This document shows positions 52,022 to 60,981 of a DNA stretch of 64,000 nucleotides, in pieces. Both the position numbers and the translations under genes were made by a program. The stretch comes from DASYDU01 sp050248495. GTDB taxonomy: Bacteria; Planctomycetota; Planctomycetia; Pirellulales; Lacipirellulaceae. The stretch is from assembly GCA_050248495.1 (NCBI GenBank), contig JBFWSG010000024.1:1-64000 (forward strand). The letters are read 5' to 3'. The number at the start of each line of letters is the position of its first letter. Within the stretch, counting starts at the first letter, position 1. The notes beneath the pieces were generated by a model that saw only the letters and a program-made list of their open reading frames with translations, searched no databases and was not told the origin of the DNA.

Positions 52022-52329
52022 AGCTCACGATTCTGACCGCCGCCAAATTGGAAGCTGCCGAAGCGGCGGCGTGGTACGACGACCGGCGTCGCGGGCTGGG
52101 TGATGAGTTTCTTGCGGAAGTGGCCGATGCATTCGACCACATTCGCCACGATCCGCAGATGTCCACGCGGCTCGAAGCGTATTCCGGCACGCACAATGTG
52201 AGGCGTTACGTGCTGAAGCGGTTCCCTTATCTGATTGTGTACGCTTGCCTGGCCGAGGAGACACTCGTGGTGGCAATTGCCCACGTGCGACGCAAGCCTC
52301 TGTATTGGTTGGAGCGGCTTGGCCCGTAG
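52018..52329 (+). CDS. RelE/ParE-type toxin
   Basis: The 103-residue protein has the RelE/ParE form: AAEAAAWYDDRRRGLGDEFL, then VRRYVLKRFPYLIVYACLAEETLVVAIAHVRRKPLYW. It starts with GTG overlapping the antitoxin stop by 4 bases. Its pairing with a TIGR02574-like antitoxin is a common arrangement in planctomycetes. Its target (gyrase or ribosomal mRNA) is not inferable. It is intact, unlike the related toxin at 48922. Confidence 0.87.
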   Translation: MKLTILTAAKLEAAEAAAWYDDRRRGLGDEFLAEVADAFDHIRHDPQMSTRLEAYSGTHNVRRYVLKRFPYLIVYACLAEETLVVAIAHVRRKPLYWLERLGP

Positions 52330-52390
52330 TCGCCGAATCCTGCGACGCACGACGGCCGATGGAAAGTGACAATGGCCAACAATTTCAACC

Positions 52391-52531
52391 CTACCGATCC
52401 GCCTTCCGCCGCCGGCGTTGGCGGCGTTCGTTTTCCTTGCGGCGCTCGCTTGTGGTGCGGCGGTCCTTTTCGGCGTCGCGTTTCTCGATGAGCCGTTCGA
52501 GTTCTTTCGGTACTTGCAGGCGTTTGGCCAT
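52391..52531 (-). CDS. Small charged protein, 46 residues
   Basis: The frame from ATG 52531 to TAG reads MAKRLQVPKELERLIEKRDA and continues highly basic (DRRTTSERRKENERRQRRRR). It is a short, charged, helix-forming protein. Similar tiny charged genes are often missed in planctomycete annotation (memory, not checked). It lies between the ParE-type toxin gene and the secretin gene on the same strand as the latter. Function unknown; nucleic-acid binding is one possibility. Confidence 0.55.
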   Translation of the reverse strand: MAKRLQVPKELERLIEKRDAEKDRRTTSERRKENERRQRRRRKADR

Positions 52532-52570
52532 GGCGTGTCTCTAAATGAAACCTAGCTCACGATCGGACAA

Positions 52571-54586
52571 CTATTGATCGCTGATGATCGAGTCGCCGCC
52601 CCACGCGGCGCCGTCCGAAACCTCGGCAGGTCCAGCTTCGTAGCTCTCGCCTTCCGGCACAAATTCGCCAGAGTATTCGCCGTGGCCCCAGGCATCCGGC
52701 TGCGACAGCCCCGGGGCGAAGTAGCCGCCGTCGCCCGGCGCTGCGCATTCGCCCTGCCCTTCCGCCAGATGCTGATCCGGGAACGGCACGTGTGGCACAT
52801 AGTAGGGCGGCGTCGGGGCCTCGCAGTAGTTGCAGGGGCCGCGATACGCTTCCGGCACTTTGGCACCCGGCGGAATGTATGTGCGGGCCACGCGTTTGCC
52901 ATCCGGCAAATGGGGCTCATACGGCCGGTCGTTGTAGCACAACGGGCCCTTGTAGAGCTGGGTCGCCGCCCGCACCCATTCGCCTTCCTCGAAATCGTGG
53001 TAGTCGGCCGCGTAGGGCTGAATCCGCGGGACGAGCGCGATGATGACTTCCTTGCGTTCCTTGGTGACTTCCGACTTGCGGAAGAAGAAGCCCACTCGCC
53101 ACAGGTCTCCGAGGTACGGCACTTTTTGCTGAGAGGTGTTGTCCAATTCGTCGATCAGGCCGCCGATCACCATGCCTTCGCCGTCGCGGAGCATGACGGC
53201 GGTCTCGAGCTCGGTCGTCTTCTTGTTGGGCACTTGCGTGATCGGATCGATCACGCCGGTCGAGACTTCCGGCCGCACGTACAAGAGCACGCGGTCGTCG
53301 CGGCTGATGCGGGGCGTGATCTTCAGCAGCACGCCGGTCTGCAGGAACTGCGGCGCCTGGGTCGATTGCAGCTCGGACGTGACCGTTGTCTGGTAGCCGA
53401 GGTCTTCGCCGACGTGGACCATCGCCTCTTGCTGATTAAGTACCAGCACTTTGGGCGAGCCGAGGGTCTTGGTGTCGTTCGTTTCCTGGAGCACCTGAAT
53501 CACGGCGTCCAGGTCAGTGCCGTTGATCGTCGTGAGAAACGCGGGAGTCGCGGCGGGGTTGGCAAAACCGACGGTCTTAATGTTCACGCGGGCGCCGGCA
53601 ATCCGCGCCAGCGCGTCGAAATTCACGCCGTTGTTCTGTTTGTCGTGCAGCCGGACCTGCAGGATGTGGGCCTCGATCAGCACTTGCCGCGGCGGGCAAT
53701 CGACCTGGGCGATGTAGTCGGCGATTCGCGCGATGGCGTCCGGGATGTCCTCGACGACGATCATCTCCCGTGTGCGGCGGTTGTCCGTCGGATCGCTCTC
53801 GACGACCGTCATTTTGCCGATCGGCGAGAGGAAATTCGTCACGGTCTCGGAAATCACGGAAGCCGAGATGAAGTCGAGGTCAAAGATCTCGGTCACCCGG
53901 CCCTGCACGCCCGGCGAGAGCGTCGTGTCGGCGAGCGACGTCACCAGGATGATGCCGTCGCGGTTGACCCACGTGTAGTTGGCGACCGAGAGGATCGCGG
54001 TCAGCGCTTCCTCGAGCGGCACATCGCGGAGCGTGATCGAGATCACCGCGTCGATGTCGTTGGCGGCCACGATGTTGAGGTGATACGTCTGCGCCAAGAG
54101 CGCCAGCACCTTGCTGAGCGACGCGTCGCGGACCACCAGCCTGTCGATCCGCCCGCCCGCGCCTTGCGCAATGTCGACGTCGGCATCCCAGCCGGAGATC
54201 GGCAGCGTACCTTCGACGCGGGCACCGGCCGCGGTCATCGACCCGGATGCCGACTGCGGGGTGGGCAGCGACTCCGGCGCTGCCGCTCCCCGATTCGCAC
54301 CCTGCGCCTGTGCGAGCCTCAGCCCGCCCGCGTAGTAGCCGGGCCGTCGACTGCGCGCTGCCGCGGGGGGCGGCGCATGGGCGACCTCCGGCGTCTCGGT
54401 GCCGCGCGCAATGCCTCTGAACGCGCGCGACGCTGGCGGCGGCTGAGACTCCGGTGATTGGGCCGCCGCCGTGGCCATGATCACGAACAGCATCAGGAGC
54501 GGGCCCCCCAGGATCGCGCAGCACCGCACGACGCGCGGTACGACGCGATCACTGACCGCTCGAAATGTCGAGTTCGTCCAACTCAC
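52571..54586 (-). CDS. Secretin (GspD/PilQ-type) outer-membrane channel
   Basis: The 671-residue precursor has a signal peptide (RVVRCCAILGGPLLMLFVIM). An N-terminal region with a secretin/TonB short domain follows (DASLSKVLALLAQTYHLNIV; VISITLRDVPLEEALTAIL), then N domains and the secretin core (VLVLNQQEAMVHVGEDLGYQ; LETAVMLRDGEGMVIGGLID). About 130 residues after the core are rich in Pro/Gly/Tyr (PPYYVPHVPFPDQHLAEGQG) and look like a disordered C-terminal extension. It starts with GTG 54586, overlapping the PilP-like gene by 4 bp. It forms the outer-membrane pore of the pilus/T2SS machine encoded upstream. Confidence 0.9.
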   Translation of the reverse strand: MSWTNSTFRAVSDRVVPRVVRCCAILGGPLLMLFVIMATAAAQSPESQPPPASRAFRGIARGTETPEVAHAPPPAAARSRRPGYYAGGLRLAQAQGANRGAAAPESLPTPQSASGSMTAAGARVEGTLPISGWDADVDIAQGAGGRIDRLVVRDASLSKVLALLAQTYHLNIVAANDIDAVISITLRDVPLEEALTAILSVANYTWVNRDGIILVTSLADTTLSPGVQGRVTEIFDLDFISASVISETVTNFLSPIGKMTVVESDPTDNRRTREMIVVEDIPDAIARIADYIAQVDCPPRQVLIEAHILQVRLHDKQNNGVNFDALARIAGARVNIKTVGFANPAATPAFLTTINGTDLDAVIQVLQETNDTKTLGSPKVLVLNQQEAMVHVGEDLGYQTTVTSELQSTQAPQFLQTGVLLKITPRISRDDRVLLYVRPEVSTGVIDPITQVPNKKTTELETAVMLRDGEGMVIGGLIDELDNTSQQKVPYLGDLWRVGFFFRKSEVTKERKEVIIALVPRIQPYAADYHDFEEGEWVRAATQLYKGPLCYNDRPYEPHLPDGKRVARTYIPPGAKVPEAYRGPCNYCEAPTPPYYVPHVPFPDQHLAEGQGECAAPGDGGYFAPGLSQPDAWGHGEYSGEFVPEGESYEAGPAEVSDGAAWGGDSIISDQ

Positions 54587-55191
54587 GGCGTCAAATCCTT
54601 GGCCACATGCACACCATCCGAATCGATCGCAATCACCCTGAATCCATTGAGCTCGTCGCCCACATGGACCACTTGGTCTCCGACGATTGCCACGAACTCG
54701 TCGTTGCGGGTGATCATCACCTTCACGGCCTGCTGTTTGAGCCCCGAGAGCTCGTTCTCGGTCTGCGCGCGGGCTGCTTCCAGCTCGGCCTGCCGCTGGG
54801 CAGCATCTTCGCTCGAAGCGGCGGTCGATTGGGCGAGCGCCGCCTCTTCCGGTGTCGGCGGCTTGGGAAACGCCGCCGGCAACGCAAAGGGGTCATAAGC
54901 CACGACACGTTCGAAATCCGGAGCATGCCAATTGGCCACCGCGCCGGTTTTCTTCCGCTCGGCCGGCGGCACGGCGACTTGTCCGGCGGCGGGTGCAGTC
55001 GGGCTACCCGCGGCGGTGGCGGCCGGCAGGGCCGGTTGATTCACCGCGGCAACGGCCGGCGTGGACCGGCCCTGCGGCGCGTACTGGATGTACAACACGC
55101 CCGCCAACACGGCCGCCAGCACCCCGATGAGCACGAGCTTTCCGGGCGTGACGCCAGCCTGTTTCGTCCAGGAAGCCTGTTTTTTATCCAC
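54583..55191 (-). CDS. PilP-like inner-membrane/periplasmic protein
   Basis: The 202-residue protein starts with GTG 55191. One membrane helix (KLVLIGVLAAVLAGVLYIQY, about 19-38) is followed by an Ala/Pro-rich linker, a coiled-coil-like stretch (DAAQRQAELEAARAQTENEL) and a C-terminal beta domain (FVAIVGDQVVHVGDELNGFR). The position between the PilO-like gene and the secretin gene is that of PilP, which links the inner-membrane complex to the secretin, though sequence similarity is only in form. Overlaps both neighbours (8 bp and 4 bp). Confidence 0.75.
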   Translation of the reverse strand: MDKKQASWTKQAGVTPGKLVLIGVLAAVLAGVLYIQYAPQGRSTPAVAAVNQPALPAATAAGSPTAPAAGQVAVPPAERKKTGAVANWHAPDFERVVAYDPFALPAAFPKPPTPEEAALAQSTAASSEDAAQRQAELEAARAQTENELSGLKQQAVKVMITRNDEFVAIVGDQVVHVGDELNGFRVIAIDSDGVHVAKDLTP

Positions 55192-55786
55192 GGCTCACCT
55201 CCGCGCCGGCGGCGGCCGCTTCTTCGCTCTTGAGGCCAAAGTAGATCACGATCGTGGCCTTCATCGGATATTCGTCCGCCTGCGGATCGACGGACACCGA
55301 CAGATCCTTTACCTTCGAGAGCCGCTGAATCTTCGAGAGGCGTTGGAAGAACGAGCAGATGCTCGGGAAGGCCCCTTTGCCATCGAGCATCACTTCCATC
55401 GCCGTGTACCCGTTGCCGTGAATCGATTGGGCCGGCTGGAAGTTGCTGATCTCCAGCCGCTCCTCGTGGGCAATCTCGCTCACGTGTTTGAGGAAGCTGC
55501 CCGCTTCGGCGTTGAGTGGCACGCGCGATTCGAGCGCCGCGTAACGGGCTTCGATGTCTTTCAAGTGCTCGGTCAACCGCGTGTGCTCGCGGCGGATCGC
55601 GGCGGCATTCCGCCCCATGATTTCCAGGTCTTCGATCTGGAGCTGCGTGTCGAGGATGTGTTTTTCCAGCGGCGTGTAGAACCAGTTGTAGGCCGTCGCA
55701 CCGACAATGAGCACGATCGCCAGGCCTGCGTAGTGCAGCAGGCGGCCGAAGCGCAGCGATTGTTGGTCGATGACGGGCGAACTCAT
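55184..55786 (-). CDS. PilO-like inner-membrane protein
   Basis: The 200-residue protein has one N-terminal membrane helix (LHYAGLAIVLIVGATAYNWFY), a coiled coil (DTQLQIEDLEIMGRNAAAI; EHTRLTEHLKDIEARYAAL) and a ferredoxin-like C-terminal domain (ICSFFQRLSKIQRLSKVKDL). This matches PilO, which with PilN forms the inner-membrane alignment complex of type IV pili. The ATG at 55786 precedes the TM segment; the frame is open 16 codons upstream. Confidence 0.85.
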   Translation of the reverse strand: MSSPVIDQQSLRFGRLLHYAGLAIVLIVGATAYNWFYTPLEKHILDTQLQIEDLEIMGRNAAAIRREHTRLTEHLKDIEARYAALESRVPLNAEAGSFLKHVSEIAHEERLEISNFQPAQSIHGNGYTAMEVMLDGKGAFPSICSFFQRLSKIQRLSKVKDLSVSVDPQADEYPMKATIVIYFGLKSEEAAAAGAEVSRG

Positions 55787-55843
55787 GGCGATCGATTCAG
55801 TGTTTGTGGGAGGCGACTCAGACGCCGATTGCAATCTGTTCCT

Positions 55844-56434
55844 CTACAACTCGCAGCGGACTTCATAGTCGAACAACTCCGGTCCGCCGCCGGTCCGTTC
55901 GTTGGATTTGATGAGCTTGACGTCGGCGAACAGCCCGGAGCGGAGCAAGCCGTCGTGAAACTCCGCGACAGTCGGACTGTCGAGGGCCACGCCGGTGAGC
56001 GTGACGGTTCCCGGATGGATCGCGCCCTCGGCGTCGTTTTCGATGACTTCCGTGGCCTGCAAATCGATGACCCGGCAATCGAGCACGCGCAAGCGGCCCT
56101 CGGTCCGCTGGGCGGCCTGGCTGATGACTCCGAGCAGGGCCAGCACCTGGCGCTGCTGTTCCAGCTCGCGCGCGATGGTTTGATGATGCTGGAGCCGTCC
56201 GATCTGCGCCCGCATCCGCGTGATTTCGCGGAGCATCGTCTTGGCCGGCCGGCCTTCGCGAGCGATCGCTTCGAGCTGCCGCGTCAGGGCGTGCTGCTCG
56301 TGATTTCGATACCAGCGGGCCACGGCAACCGCCGACAGCACGGCAGCCAGCACCGCGGTCCATTGGAAGACGCGGCGCCGCACCAGCCATTGACGGCGAT
56401 ACGAGAACGGCAGCAGATTGAGCGCTGATTTCAT
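55844..56434 (-). CDS. PilN-like inner-membrane protein
   Basis: The 196-residue protein starts MKSALNLLPFSYRRQWLVRR. The NLLPxxYR motif is the PilN signature that binds PilM. A membrane helix (WTAVLAAVLSAVAVARWY) and a coiled coil follow, then a ferredoxin-like fold (VTLTGVALDSPTVAEFHDGL). Its ATG overlaps the PilM stop by 4 bases. It would link cytoplasmic PilM to periplasmic PilO. A 57-bp gap separates it from PilO. Confidence 0.9.
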   Translation of the reverse strand: MKSALNLLPFSYRRQWLVRRRVFQWTAVLAAVLSAVAVARWYRNHEQHALTRQLEAIAREGRPAKTMLREITRMRAQIGRLQHHQTIARELEQQRQVLALLGVISQAAQRTEGRLRVLDCRVIDLQATEVIENDAEGAIHPGTVTLTGVALDSPTVAEFHDGLLRSGLFADVKLIKSNERTGGGPELFDYEVRCEL

Positions 56435-57525
56435 GCCGCCCTCCAAGCCAGCGCCGACAAAGCGAGCGCCGGACCGAATAGCGCCGCTCGTCGTCCCTGC
56501 AAAGTCTCGTCGACGCCGCGATCGAGTTGCACCTGCCAGGTGGCGACCGGCATATCGAGCGCCGTGGACAGCAGCGGCCCGATGTTTCGCACGCTGGACC
56601 CGCCGCCCATCAATAGCACCGAAGTGGGATGCTGATGGCGCCGCTGCGATTCGACGAAGCGGATCGTGCGGTTGATTTGCTCCGCGAGCGAAGCGGCGAT
56701 TTCGGAGATCGCGCTCGTGACGGCGGACTGCAGCTCGCGATTGGCGCCGGCGTCGTTCGACGGTGAATCGTGCGGCGGCAATACGCCGTGGGCGTCGACG
56801 AGATGCTGTGCATGATCGCGCGAGACGCCCAGTGCCTGTTCGATTGCGGCGAGGCACTTTTGGAAATGACAATCGTGGAGCCGGCGGGCGTAGAGGGGCC
56901 GGCCGCGGCCGACAATCGCCAGTGTGGTGTTCGAAAACCCCCAGTCGACGGCGACGACGCGGTCGCCGGAGCGGTCGCGGGTGGCGAGCGTCGCCGCGCG
57001 GGCCATTGCCAGCGGCGTGCCATCGATGGCCCAGCAGTCGAGCCGGGCCCGCTGACAATCGGCGGCGACCTGGTCGATCCACGGCCGGGTGATCGACAGC
57101 ACGTTGACGTTGAAGCCCTCGGACGTTTCGATGCCTTTTTCGCCGCCCAGCTCCCAGTAGTCGAACTCGATCGGCGCGCGGCGTTCGTCGTCGTCGGCCA
57201 GTTCGCCGGCGATCATCGCGCGGCGTTCGAGCTCGTCGCCCTGCGGCACTTTCAGGCCGCGGAGCTCGCAGACGTTCATCGGCAACAGGCAGGCCGCGCT
57301 GCGGCCGTGGAAGTCGCCACATTCCAGCGCAGCGACGATCTCCGGCCAGGAGGGATCGGGCTCGTCGGCCGCCAGGGCGTCGGCCTCCGGCCAGGGCTCC
57401 GGGCGCTGAATGACCGCGGCCCGGCGCAGGCGCACACCGTCCGCGGTCCGCTCCGCCTGCGCGAGCTTGACGGCATGCGTCCCCAGGTCGACGCCGATCC
57501 AGCCAATTTGAATGCCGAAAATCAA
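56431..57525 (-). CDS. PilM-like actin-fold ATPase
   Basis: The 364-residue protein starts with TTG 57525, supported by an AGGAGGAG ribosome-binding site. It opens IGWIGVDLGTHAVKLAQAER, the phosphate-1 loop of actin-like ATPases of the PilM/ComGA group. Phosphate-2 (VVAVDWGFSNTTLAIVGRGR) and adenosine (SVLLMGGGSSVRNIGPLL) motifs follow. PilM binds PilN's N-terminal peptide in the cytoplasm and links the assembly ATPase to the alignment complex. Confidence 0.88.
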   Translation of the reverse strand: MIFGIQIGWIGVDLGTHAVKLAQAERTADGVRLRRAAVIQRPEPWPEADALAADEPDPSWPEIVAALECGDFHGRSAACLLPMNVCELRGLKVPQGDELERRAMIAGELADDDERRAPIEFDYWELGGEKGIETSEGFNVNVLSITRPWIDQVAADCQRARLDCWAIDGTPLAMARAATLATRDRSGDRVVAVDWGFSNTTLAIVGRGRPLYARRLHDCHFQKCLAAIEQALGVSRDHAQHLVDAHGVLPPHDSPSNDAGANRELQSAVTSAISEIAASLAEQINRTIRFVESQRRHQHPTSVLLMGGGSSVRNIGPLLSTALDMPVATWQVQLDRGVDETLQGRRAALFGPALALSALAWRAA

Positions 57526-57620
57526 GCTGCGACTCCTCCTTGAGTCGGTGGACTATTCACTGCAATCCGTTGTGTGCTAGCGGCGAGCAAGCTCGACCGC
57601 TAAATGATCAGCACTGCGAT

Positions 57621-57869
57621 TTAGCGTTTGGCGCCCATTTGCTTGGCCAACGATTCCATCCGCGACAGGCGGCCGTCGATCTCTTTGAGCGTCGCGGAAA
57701 TATCCTGCAGGATCGGCACCGACATCTGCCCGCCGCTAAGCATGTGCTGCGGCTGCGGCGTGGTGACGATCTGGCCCCAGGCGATCGTCGGCATGGTGAC
57801 GTTCGCACCAATGAACATCCCCGCGCCCACGAGGGCCGCGGCACACAGGCAATTTCGTAATCGAGTCAT
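57621..57869 (-). CDS. Small exported protein in the pilus operon
   Basis: The 82-residue protein has a signal peptide (LRNCLCAAALVGAGMFIGA) and a short coiled-coil tail (ILQDISATLKEIDGRLSRME). No known domain. It lies between PilM and the GspF/PilC gene, so it may be an accessory periplasmic part of the machine. The frame is open upstream through the GspF gene; ATG 57869 is the first start outside it. Function unknown. Confidence 0.65.
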   Translation of the reverse strand: MTRLRNCLCAAALVGAGMFIGANVTMPTIAWGQIVTTPQPQHMLSGGQMSVPILQDISATLKEIDGRLSRMESLAKQMGAKR

Positions 57870-57913
57870 GGGTCTCTCTCCTTTCACGGATTGGGTCAAC
57901 GCGCCAAATTGAA

Positions 57914-59128
57914 CTATCGGGCCAACGTGGCGATATCGAACATGGGCAGCATCACGGACACGACGATCGTGGCCACGATGACGCCCATCACGACGATGAT
58001 CAGCGGTTCCAAAATCGTGGCCAGCTCCCGCAGCCGGCTCTCTCCTTCTTCTTCGTAGTGGGCTCCCATCAGCTCGGTCACCATCCCGAGCGTGCCGGTC
58101 CGTTCGGCGGTGAGCACCATTTCTGCGGCCACGGGCGGCACGAAGCCCGCCTTGATCAGCGAGCTGGCCAATCCGCGGCCGTTGAGAATTGCTTCTTCGA
58201 GCTCCTTGAACAAATCGCGGTAGAGCGAGTTGCGGACCGCGTTGCGCGTGAGCTGCAGGCCTTCCAAGAGCGGCACGCCGCTCTCGATCATCAGGCCCAG
58301 GAGGCGGAACGTGCGGCCGATGTAAAACGCCCGCGTGATGTCGCGGATGATGACCGTGTTCAATAGCGCCCGGTCCCACCATCGCCGGCCGCCGGATGTG
58401 AAGCGCGAGGTTACGAGCCCGCCGATGGCCAGGACCACCAACGGCACCCAGATCCAGGTGAAATGGCGAATTACGTCGGACACCGCGACCAGCACCTGCG
58501 TCACCGCCGGCAGCGGCACTTCGAACTGCTCGAAGATATGCTGGAACCGCGGCAGCACGAACAGCACGAGGCAGGTCACCACCGACGATGACACCGTGGC
58601 CAGCAGGATCGGATACGCCAGCAGCGTGCGGATCGTGGCCCGGTTGCGGATTTCGGACCGCTGCAGCTCGGCCAGGCGGCCGAGCACTTCGGGCAACTGG
58701 CCGGCCGCTTCGCCGGCCGCGACGCTCGCCACGTAGGCGTCGCCGAAGATGTCCGATTGCAGCCGCATCGCTTCCGAAACGGCCTTGCCGCCAGTCACGT
58801 CCTCGTGGATCCGCGAGAGCACTTTGCGGACCCGTTCGTTGCTCGATTGATGGGCCAGCGACTCGAATGCGCTCGCCAGGTCGACGCCCGACTTGGTCAT
58901 GATCGCCAGTTGCGTCGTGACCGAGAGCAAGTCGCGCTTTTTGAGCGCGGCCTTGTCCGCGCGTTTGCCGAAAACGGCCCACCGCGATCCGGTGCCCTTT
59001 TGGCGAACGTCGATCGGGAAGAGCGATTTTTCGCGGAGCGCGCGCTTCGCCGCATCGACGTCGTCGGCGTCGATCATGCCGGTTTGGATGTCACCGGAGT
59101 TCGATTTGGCGGTGTAGTTGAATTGCAT
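57914..59128 (-). CDS. GspF/PilC-type inner-membrane platform protein
   Basis: The 404-residue protein has the two-fold T2SF layout: MQFNYTAKSNSGDIQTGMID N-terminus, first T2SF domain (TQLAIMTKSGVDLASAFESL; EAAGQLPEVLGRLAELQR) and membrane segments (LLATVSSSVVTCLVLFVLP). A second domain follows (RTFRLLGLMIESGVPLLEGL; ERTGTLGMVTELMGAHYEEE), then a C-terminal helix (LEPLIIVVMGVIVATIVVSV). It forms the inner-membrane platform that the ATPase turns. ATG 59128 is chosen as the MQF start; the upstream frame runs into a repeat. Confidence 0.92.
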   Translation of the reverse strand: MQFNYTAKSNSGDIQTGMIDADDVDAAKRALREKSLFPIDVRQKGTGSRWAVFGKRADKAALKKRDLLSVTTQLAIMTKSGVDLASAFESLAHQSSNERVRKVLSRIHEDVTGGKAVSEAMRLQSDIFGDAYVASVAAGEAAGQLPEVLGRLAELQRSEIRNRATIRTLLAYPILLATVSSSVVTCLVLFVLPRFQHIFEQFEVPLPAVTQVLVAVSDVIRHFTWIWVPLVVLAIGGLVTSRFTSGGRRWWDRALLNTVIIRDITRAFYIGRTFRLLGLMIESGVPLLEGLQLTRNAVRNSLYRDLFKELEEAILNGRGLASSLIKAGFVPPVAAEMVLTAERTGTLGMVTELMGAHYEEEGESRLRELATILEPLIIVVMGVIVATIVVSVMLPMFDIATLAR

Positions 59129-59134
59129 GTTGGG

Positions 59135-59220
59135 GAGTGAATAGGTGAGTAAGCGACTTGCCAAGCCACCGACACCTACTCACTTACTGACCTACTAACT
59201 CTTCTTACCCACTCACTCTG
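59135..59220. repeat. GTGAGTAA/TTACTCAC repeat, inverted arms
   Basis: GAGTGAATAGGTGAGTAAG (59135-59153) faces an array CCTACTCACTTACTGACCTACTAACT... (59175-59218). It is a fourth unit type of the short inverted tandem arrays in this window, in the gap between the GspE and GspF genes. Confidence 0.75.
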
Positions 59221-59235
59221 TTCCACAAGTATTGC

Positions 59236-60981
59236 TTATTCGAAATAGGCCACGCGCATCACCTCGTCGAGGCTGGTTTGTTCCTTTTCTGCGAGTCGGA
59301 TGCCTTGTTCCAGGAGCGTCTTTCCGCCGCTGCGACGATAACAGTCGCGGATGTCGTCGGAGCCGGCACCGCGGCCCACCAGCTCGCGGATTTCGCGGTC
59401 GACAACCATCACTTCGTAAATACCGGTACGACCGACAAAACCGGTATCGTGGCACTTGGCGCAACCCTCGCCGCGGACAAAGCTGCGGCGCTGATCGCCC
59501 TTGTAGTGAATCGTTTCCAAGAGCTCGCGCGACGGATATGAGAACGTCTTGCAGCTCTGGCACACGGTGCGGATCAGCCGCTGGGCGACGACGCCTACCA
59601 GCGCCGCCGCGATCTTGAACGGCTCGATGCCCATGTCGATCAGACGATGAATCGCGCCAGCGCAATCGTTGGTGTGGAGCGTACTCAGCACCAGGTGGCC
59701 CGTGAGCGCGGCCTGGACTGCGATCTGGGCGGTCGGCACGTCGCGAATCTCGCCGATCATGATGATGTCCGGATCCTGGCGCAGGATCGAACGCAGCGCC
59801 GAGCTGAACGAGAGCTGCCGCGTCTCGTCGACCTGGATCTGGTTCACGAGCTCGACCTGGTACTCGACCGGATCTTCCACCGACACGACGTTGCGGTGGA
59901 CGTTCTTGATCAGCTCCAGCGCCGAGTAGAGTGTGGTCGTTTTGCCGGAGCCGGTCGGGCCAGTAACGAGCAACAAACCGTAAGGCTTCGCCAACAGCGA
60001 CTTGAGGTTTTTGAGCATATCCGGCGGCACGCCGAGCATGTCGAGATTGAACGTGAGATTCTCCTTGTCGAGAATACGCAGCACGATCTTCTCGCCCAGC
60101 ACCGTGGGCAGCGTCGAGACGCGGAAGTCGACTTCGCGGCCCTCGACGGTCACCTGGAAGCGGCCGTCCTGCGGCTTGTGGTGCTCGGCGATGTCCATTT
60201 TGCCCATGACCTTGATGCGCGAGACAAGCGCCGCGTGCATGTCACGCCGCGGCCGCAGTGCCTCGTACATCTGGCCGTCGACGCGGAAGCGGACGACCGA
60301 GAACTTGCGGCTGGGCTCGATGTGAATATCGCTCGCTCCACCCTTGATGGCCTGCATCAAGAGATAGTTCACGAGGTTGATGATCGGACTGCCGTCGACC
60401 AGGGCCTCGACGTTCATCAGGTCGACGTCGGTCCCGTCGGCCTGGAGTTGAACGGCGCCCTCGTCGATGTCGGCCGTCACCGTGTCGACTTCGAAGCCTT
60501 CGTCGTAGCAGCGGGGTAGCGCCCGCTGGATGCTGCTGCGGAAGGCGAACACGGGCCGCACGCGGAGGTGCGTCACCCGTTCGATTTCGTCGATCTGTTC
60601 AAGATTCTGCGGATCGGCCATGGCCACGCACAGCGACTCGCGGACCTTGAACAAGGCCAGCACGTCGAGCCGTTCGGCGATACGGCGGGGAACGATCCGC
60701 ACGGCCACGGGGTCGATGATCCCGTCGCGGAGCCGAGTGGCCGGCACGGCGAGGTGACCTTCGATGAAGGGCAGGATCGCGTCTTCCTGGACCATGCCCA
60801 TGTCGACTAGCGTTTCGCCCAGCCGCAGGCCTTTTTGCGAACCCTCGGCCAAAGCCCGATCGAGCTGTTCCGGCGTGATCAGCGCGGCGCCGACGAGCAT
60901 CTGGCCGAGCGTCGCGGGGCGCGGCGGGGGCGCAACGACGGCAACGGCAGCTTTTGTGTTTTCGGTGGTGACCGCGGTCAT
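59236..60981 (-). CDS. GspE/PilB-type assembly ATPase
   Basis: The 581-residue protein has two N-terminal GSPII_E-N domains (LGQMLVGAALITPEQLDRAL; ESLCVAMADPQNLEQIDEIE). The ATPase core follows: Walker A GPTGSGKTT, the Asp box (VSVEDPVEYQVELVNQIQVD), Walker B DPDIIMIGEIRD, the His box (ALTGHLVLSTLHTNDC), and a C-terminal zinc motif (CQSC...CAKC). It powers pilus or pseudopilus extension. Its ATG overlaps the STAS gene stop by 4 bases. Confidence 0.94.
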   Translation of the reverse strand: MTAVTTENTKAAVAVVAPPPRPATLGQMLVGAALITPEQLDRALAEGSQKGLRLGETLVDMGMVQEDAILPFIEGHLAVPATRLRDGIIDPVAVRIVPRRIAERLDVLALFKVRESLCVAMADPQNLEQIDEIERVTHLRVRPVFAFRSSIQRALPRCYDEGFEVDTVTADIDEGAVQLQADGTDVDLMNVEALVDGSPIINLVNYLLMQAIKGGASDIHIEPSRKFSVVRFRVDGQMYEALRPRRDMHAALVSRIKVMGKMDIAEHHKPQDGRFQVTVEGREVDFRVSTLPTVLGEKIVLRILDKENLTFNLDMLGVPPDMLKNLKSLLAKPYGLLLVTGPTGSGKTTTLYSALELIKNVHRNVVSVEDPVEYQVELVNQIQVDETRQLSFSSALRSILRQDPDIIMIGEIRDVPTAQIAVQAALTGHLVLSTLHTNDCAGAIHRLIDMGIEPFKIAAALVGVVAQRLIRTVCQSCKTFSYPSRELLETIHYKGDQRRSFVRGEGCAKCHDTGFVGRTGIYEVMVVDREIRELVGRGAGSDDIRDCYRRSGGKTLLEQGIRLAEKEQTSLDEVMRVAYFE

